The notes under the pieces are model-generated. The model did not search any database. It worked only from the letters and a program-made list of their open reading frames with translations, and had not been told where the DNA came from. Shown piece after piece: positions 61,470-64,000 of a stretch of DNA of 64,000 nt; within the stretch, counting starts at the first letter, position 1, and each line of letters opens with the position of its first letter. Source of the DNA: Mycolicibacterium chubuense. GTDB lineage: Bacteria > Actinomycetota > Actinomycetes > Mycobacteriales > Mycobacteriaceae. The stretch lies in the NCBI RefSeq assembly GCF_001044255.1, contig NZ_JYNX01000013.1, forward strand, positions 1 to 64,000. Direction: 5' to 3'. Position numbers and translations under genes: made by a program.

Positions 61470-63511
61470 AGCCCCATCGGATACGTCTCGGGATTCTCGC
61501 CGGCCACCCACACACTGGTCACCTCGAGCGGCTCCAGCGCCGTGGTCCTGTCGATGTGGATGATGGCGTCGAACTGCTCCCCCGGCCGGACGTGGTAGTA
61601 GTGGCTCTGCCGTTCGGTGTCCGGCCGGTAGATCACGCCGATCGCCCTGCCGAGCCGCACGGTGTCGAGCGGGGCGGCGGCGGCGCGGCTGATGGCGGCG
61701 GAGATCAGGAACTCGGGGTCGGGCATCTCGTGGAACAGCTCCTCGACGCTGCCGGCCAAAGCCGGCCGCACGGTCTTGCGTTCGGCGATGCCGCCCCACT
61801 CCGTGGCGGCGGTGACGGTGCCGGCGTAGGTCGTGAAGCCGATCAGCCGGCACGCCTCCCCGTTGGACTCACGCACCAGCTGCCCCAGGGTCAGCTGGCC
61901 GTCGGCGCCGACCTCGGTGGCACGTGCGTCACCGACGTGAGAGTTGTGCGCCCACACGACGATTCGCGCCGGCTCCGATCCGTCGTGGCCGTCGAGATGG
62001 GCGAGCAGCGCATCGAGGGTCTGGGCCATGTGCCGGTCGCGCAGATTCCAGGAGGTGACGCGGCCGCCGAACATCGCCCGGTAGTACATTTCCGCGTTGC
62101 GGACGGTCAGCGCGTTCTGCCGGGCGTAGAACAGCTCGTCCTCGGCCAACAGCCCGTCCCGGCGCAGGTATTCCAGCGCATTGCGCTGCATGTCGACGAG
62201 CTGGTCGACGGCCTGACGTTCGCAGGATAGCCCGGCGCCGAAGGCGGCCGCGAACCCGTAGGCCTGGCCGTCGTCGGCGCCGGTGTGGTCGAAACACGAA
62301 TACCGTTCCCGGGCGCGATCGGCAGCCACCGGGTCGACATTGTCCAGATAGCCGATCACCTCCCGCATCGACCGGTGCAGGCTGTAGAGGTCCAGTCCGT
62401 AGAAGCCGGCCTGCCGGCCACCAGCCGCACGCCGGGTCGCGTTGTGCGCATGCAGCCAGTCCACGAACTCCGCCACCACGGTGTTGCGCCACATCCAGGC
62501 CGGGAATCGCTCGAAACCGCTGAGCGCCTTCTCGGCCGTCCCGTCGTCGCCCTGGCCGCGGACATACCGGTTCACCCGGTAGGCGTCGGGCCAGTCGGCC
62601 TCGGCAGCCACCGCGGTGAAGCCTTTCTCCTGGATCAGCCACTTCGTGATCTCGGCCCTCGCCTGGTAGAACTCGTGGGTGCCGTGGGAGCTCTCCCCGA
62701 TGAGCACGATGCGTGCGTCCCCGATGACCTCCTCGAGAGCCTCGCGCGGCGGCACCCCCGACGGCGCGTCCACCACACAGCGGCGCAACGTCTCGGAGAT
62801 GCTCTCCGCCACGTGGATTCGAGGATTGCGGACCCCGACGGTGGGGGTGGCCAACAGCCGGCGCACCTCGTCATCGCTGACCTGACTGAAGTCCCAGAAC
62901 GACGCACCCACCGCGAGGAACGGGGTCGGCATCGACGCGCACACCAGGTCCTCGACGATCGCGGCGAACTCCCGGCATGTCGACTCCGGCGCGGCGGGCA
63001 CGGCGATGATGATCTCGGCGGGCTCCATCTCGCGCAGCGCCTGGACCGCGGCCAGCATGCTCGCGCCGGTCGCCAGTCCGTCATCGACGAGGATCACCGT
63101 CTGTCCCGCGATCTCCAGCGGCGGGCGGCCGCCGCGGTAGGCGGCTTCGCGCCGGATCAGTTCACGGCCCTCGCGTTCCGCCACATCGCGCAGTTCCTGC
63201 GGCGACACCGCGAGCGCACGCACCACATCGTCGTTGATCACCACCCGACCGCCACTGGCCAGCGCACCCATCGCGAATTCCTCACGGCCCGGCGCGCCGA
63301 GTTTGCGCACGATCATGGTGTCCAAGCGCACGCCGAGTGCCGCAGCGACCTCCCACGCCACCGGCACACCGCCCCGTGCCAAACCCAGCACGATGACGTC
63401 CTCTCGGCCGCGGTAGCGGCCGAGCAGCCCGGCCAGCACCCGGCCTGCCTCGTGCCGATCGCGGAACACCTGCCGAGGCGACTCGCCTGTCCTGCGTCGT
63501 GCGGTGGTCAT
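61466..63511 (-). CDS. Phosphoribosyltransferase/erythromycin-esterase fusion (Rv2030c-like)
   Basis: A 681-residue two-domain protein, the length I recall for DosR-regulated Rv2030c. Residues ~15-215 form a type-I phosphoribosyltransferase with PRPP loop [10 protein letters not shown] (142-151). Residues ~262-680 form an erythromycin-esterase-like domain with [10 protein letters not shown] (His276, His279, Glu280) and EADWP. The natural substrate is unknown and macrolide resistance should not be assumed. GGAGG precedes the ATG. First gene of the long hypoxia/nitrate run, with a DosR-like palindrome 57 bp upstream. Confidence 0.9.
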   Translation of the reverse strand: MTTARRRTGESPRQVFRDRHEAGRVLAGLLGRYRGREDVIVLGLARGGVPVAWEVAAALGVRLDTMIVRKLGAPGREEFAMGALASGGRVVINDDVVRALAVSPQELRDVAEREGRELIRREAAYRGGRPPLEIAGQTVILVDDGLATGASMLAAVQALREMEPAEIIIAVPAAPESTCREFAAIVEDLVCASMPTPFLAVGASFWDFSQVSDDEVRRLLATPTVGVRNPRIHVAESISETLRRCVVDAPSGVPPREALEEVIGDARIVLIGESSHGTHEFYQARAEITKWLIQEKGFTAVAAEADWPDAYRVNRYVRGQGDDGTAEKALSGFERFPAWMWRNTVVAEFVDWLHAHNATRRAAGGRQAGFYGLDLYSLHRSMREVIGYLDNVDPVAADRARERYSCFDHTGADDGQAYGFAAAFGAGLSCERQAVDQLVDMQRNALEYLRRDGLLAEDELFYARQNALTVRNAEMYYRAMFGGRVTSWNLRDRHMAQTLDALLAHLDGHDGSEPARIVVWAHNSHVGDARATEVGADGQLTLGQLVRESNGEACRLIGFTTYAGTVTAATEWGGIAERKTVRPALAGSVEELFHEMPDPEFLISAAISRAAAAPLDTVRLGRAIGVIYRPDTERQSHYYHVRPGEQFDAIIHIDRTTALEPLEVTSVWVAGENPETYPMGL

Positions 63512-63567
63512 CGTCGTCCTCCGTTCGGTGGCTGCAGCCCCATCCGACCACTGCCGGCGCGTACCGG

Positions 63568-63587
63568 CTAGGGACCGAAGTCACCCT
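63568..63587. promoter_or_regulatory. DosR-box-like palindrome
   Basis: The core GGGACCGAAGTCACC (63571-63585) matches the DosR consensus core GGGACTWWAGTCCC at most fixed positions, with half-sites GGGAC and GTCNC in the right spacing. It lies in the 96-bp gap upstream of the Rv2030c-like gene, whose M. tuberculosis counterpart is DosR-controlled. Confidence 0.5.
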
Positions 63588-63607
63588 GCGCAGGGCCGTT
63601 CGGGCGG

Positions 63608-64000
63608 CTACGCCTGCTCGGGGACACGGTCCGGCTCGGCGCCGAACACGAACTGGCGGCCCGTCACGCTGAGCGGACGGATCCGGACGTAATGCGTCTT
63701 GGCCGTGGCCGTCCACGGAAGCAGGTTCGCCGCGTCGGCTTCGGCGATCTCCTCATCGCTGCGCAGCGAGCGCGCGGTGCCCTTGACGATCACGCTCCAG
63801 CCGTCGGCGACGGTGTGGTCGTCGGCCTCGAACAGCACCGTGCTGTTGATCGCCGCGCTCACCAGCTTGGTGCCCTCGGCGGTGCGGAACAGGATCGAAC
63901 GGTTCTGCACGGCGAAGTTCACCGGGAAGATCGCCGGGTTCCCGTCGACGCTGGTGACCAGTCGCCCGAGCGACACACTCGACAGGTGTCTCCAGCATTC
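63608..64000 (-). CDS. Pyridoxamine 5'-phosphate oxidase-family protein, 5' end beyond window
   Basis: At least 130 residues are present; the frame remains open to the right edge and begins ECWRHLSSVSLGRL, the usual start region of small split-barrel PPOX-family proteins of mycobacteria, so the true start lies outside. FPVNFAVQNRSILFRTAEGTK is the beta-barrel core (shown in part), and a GWSVIVKGTARSL strand follows. Such proteins bind FMN or F420 or act on heme-like ligands. It is in the same direction as the Rv2030c-like gene but separated by the DosR-like box. Confidence 0.85.
   Translation of the reverse strand, partial: ECWRHLSSVSLGRLVTSVDGNPAIFPVNFAVQNRSILFRTAEGTKLVSAAINSTVLFEADDHTVADGWSVIVKGTARSLRSDEEIAEADAANLLPWTATAKTHYVRIRPLSVTGRQFVFGAEPDRVPEQA

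Noticed and set aside
61466-63511. Macrolide resistance esterase
   Set aside because: The erythromycin-esterase domain is fused to a phosphoribosyltransferase in a dormancy-type operon; resistance function is not supported.

Overview
The window is a compact, GC-rich chromosomal segment from a mycobacterium, most likely an environmental Mycolicibacterium-type species. The evidence is the actinobacterial NDH-1 (nuo) gene set, a TetR / phosphotransferase / conserved-protein trio in the order I remember for Rv3167c-Rv3168-Rv3169 of M. tuberculosis, a monoamine oxidase and an alpha/beta hydrolase resembling Rv3170-Rv3171c, an F420-type oxidoreductase, and DosR-regulon-type genes (Rv2030c-like fusion, PfkB, NarK2, DosS-like kinase). 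Comparisons with named genes are from memory, not from a search. I see no rRNA, tRNA, CRISPR array, insertion sequence or prophage, and no gene-free gap longer than about 265 bp.

Layout. (1) 88-504: a degenerate receiver protein, followed by a hairpin. (2) 671-16043: the complete 14-gene nuoA-N operon, with almost every stop overlapping the next start, a CRP-like site before nuoA, and a crotonase-family gene coupled to nuoN. (3) 16820-19743: TetR, the Rv3168-like phosphotransferase and the Rv3169-like protein. (4) 19770-38847: an accessory block of about 19 kb between the Rv3169-like and Rv3170-like genes. It holds two tandem class B flavin monooxygenases, a gabT / glutaryl-CoA dehydrogenase / aldehyde dehydrogenase / CoA-transferase operon on +, and a converging operon on - (cytochrome P450, [3Fe-4S] ferredoxin, glutamine-synthetase-like ligase, family-3 solute-binding domain protein, two gamma-glutamyl hydrolases, PucR regulator). 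A Cache-domain protein and a GntR regulator lie upstream, with a divergent APC permease and an F420-type oxidoreductase beyond. (5) 38929-50722: chromosomal metabolism (amine oxidase, hydrolase, quinone oxidoreductase, large LuxR-type ATPase regulator, two SDRs, two small membrane/secreted proteins, and a HapE-like Baeyer-Villiger monooxygenase with an alcohol dehydrogenase). (6) 50725-63511: one long minus-strand run (phosphoribosyltransferase/erythromycin-esterase fusion, pfkB, narK, narG, narH, narJ, narI, heme-GAF histidine kinase) behind a DosR-like palindrome. A PPOX-family gene runs off the right end.

How the genes work together. Block 4 reads as a full route for cyclic secondary amines of the piperidine/pyrrolidine/morpholine type. 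The P450-ferredoxin-GS trio matches the pip/mor genes known from Mycobacterium. The ligase plus two hydrolases suggest gamma-glutamyl-protected intermediates, and the GabT, aldehyde dehydrogenase, CoA-transferase and glutaryl-CoA dehydrogenase genes would carry 5-aminovalerate to crotonyl-CoA. The soluble solute-binding and Cache proteins in this locus have no obvious conventional partner and are the least explained parts. Block 6 looks like a hypoxia/nitrate-respiration operon that carries its own oxygen/redox-sensing kinase gene. Together with nuo, the window is rich in respiratory electron transport.
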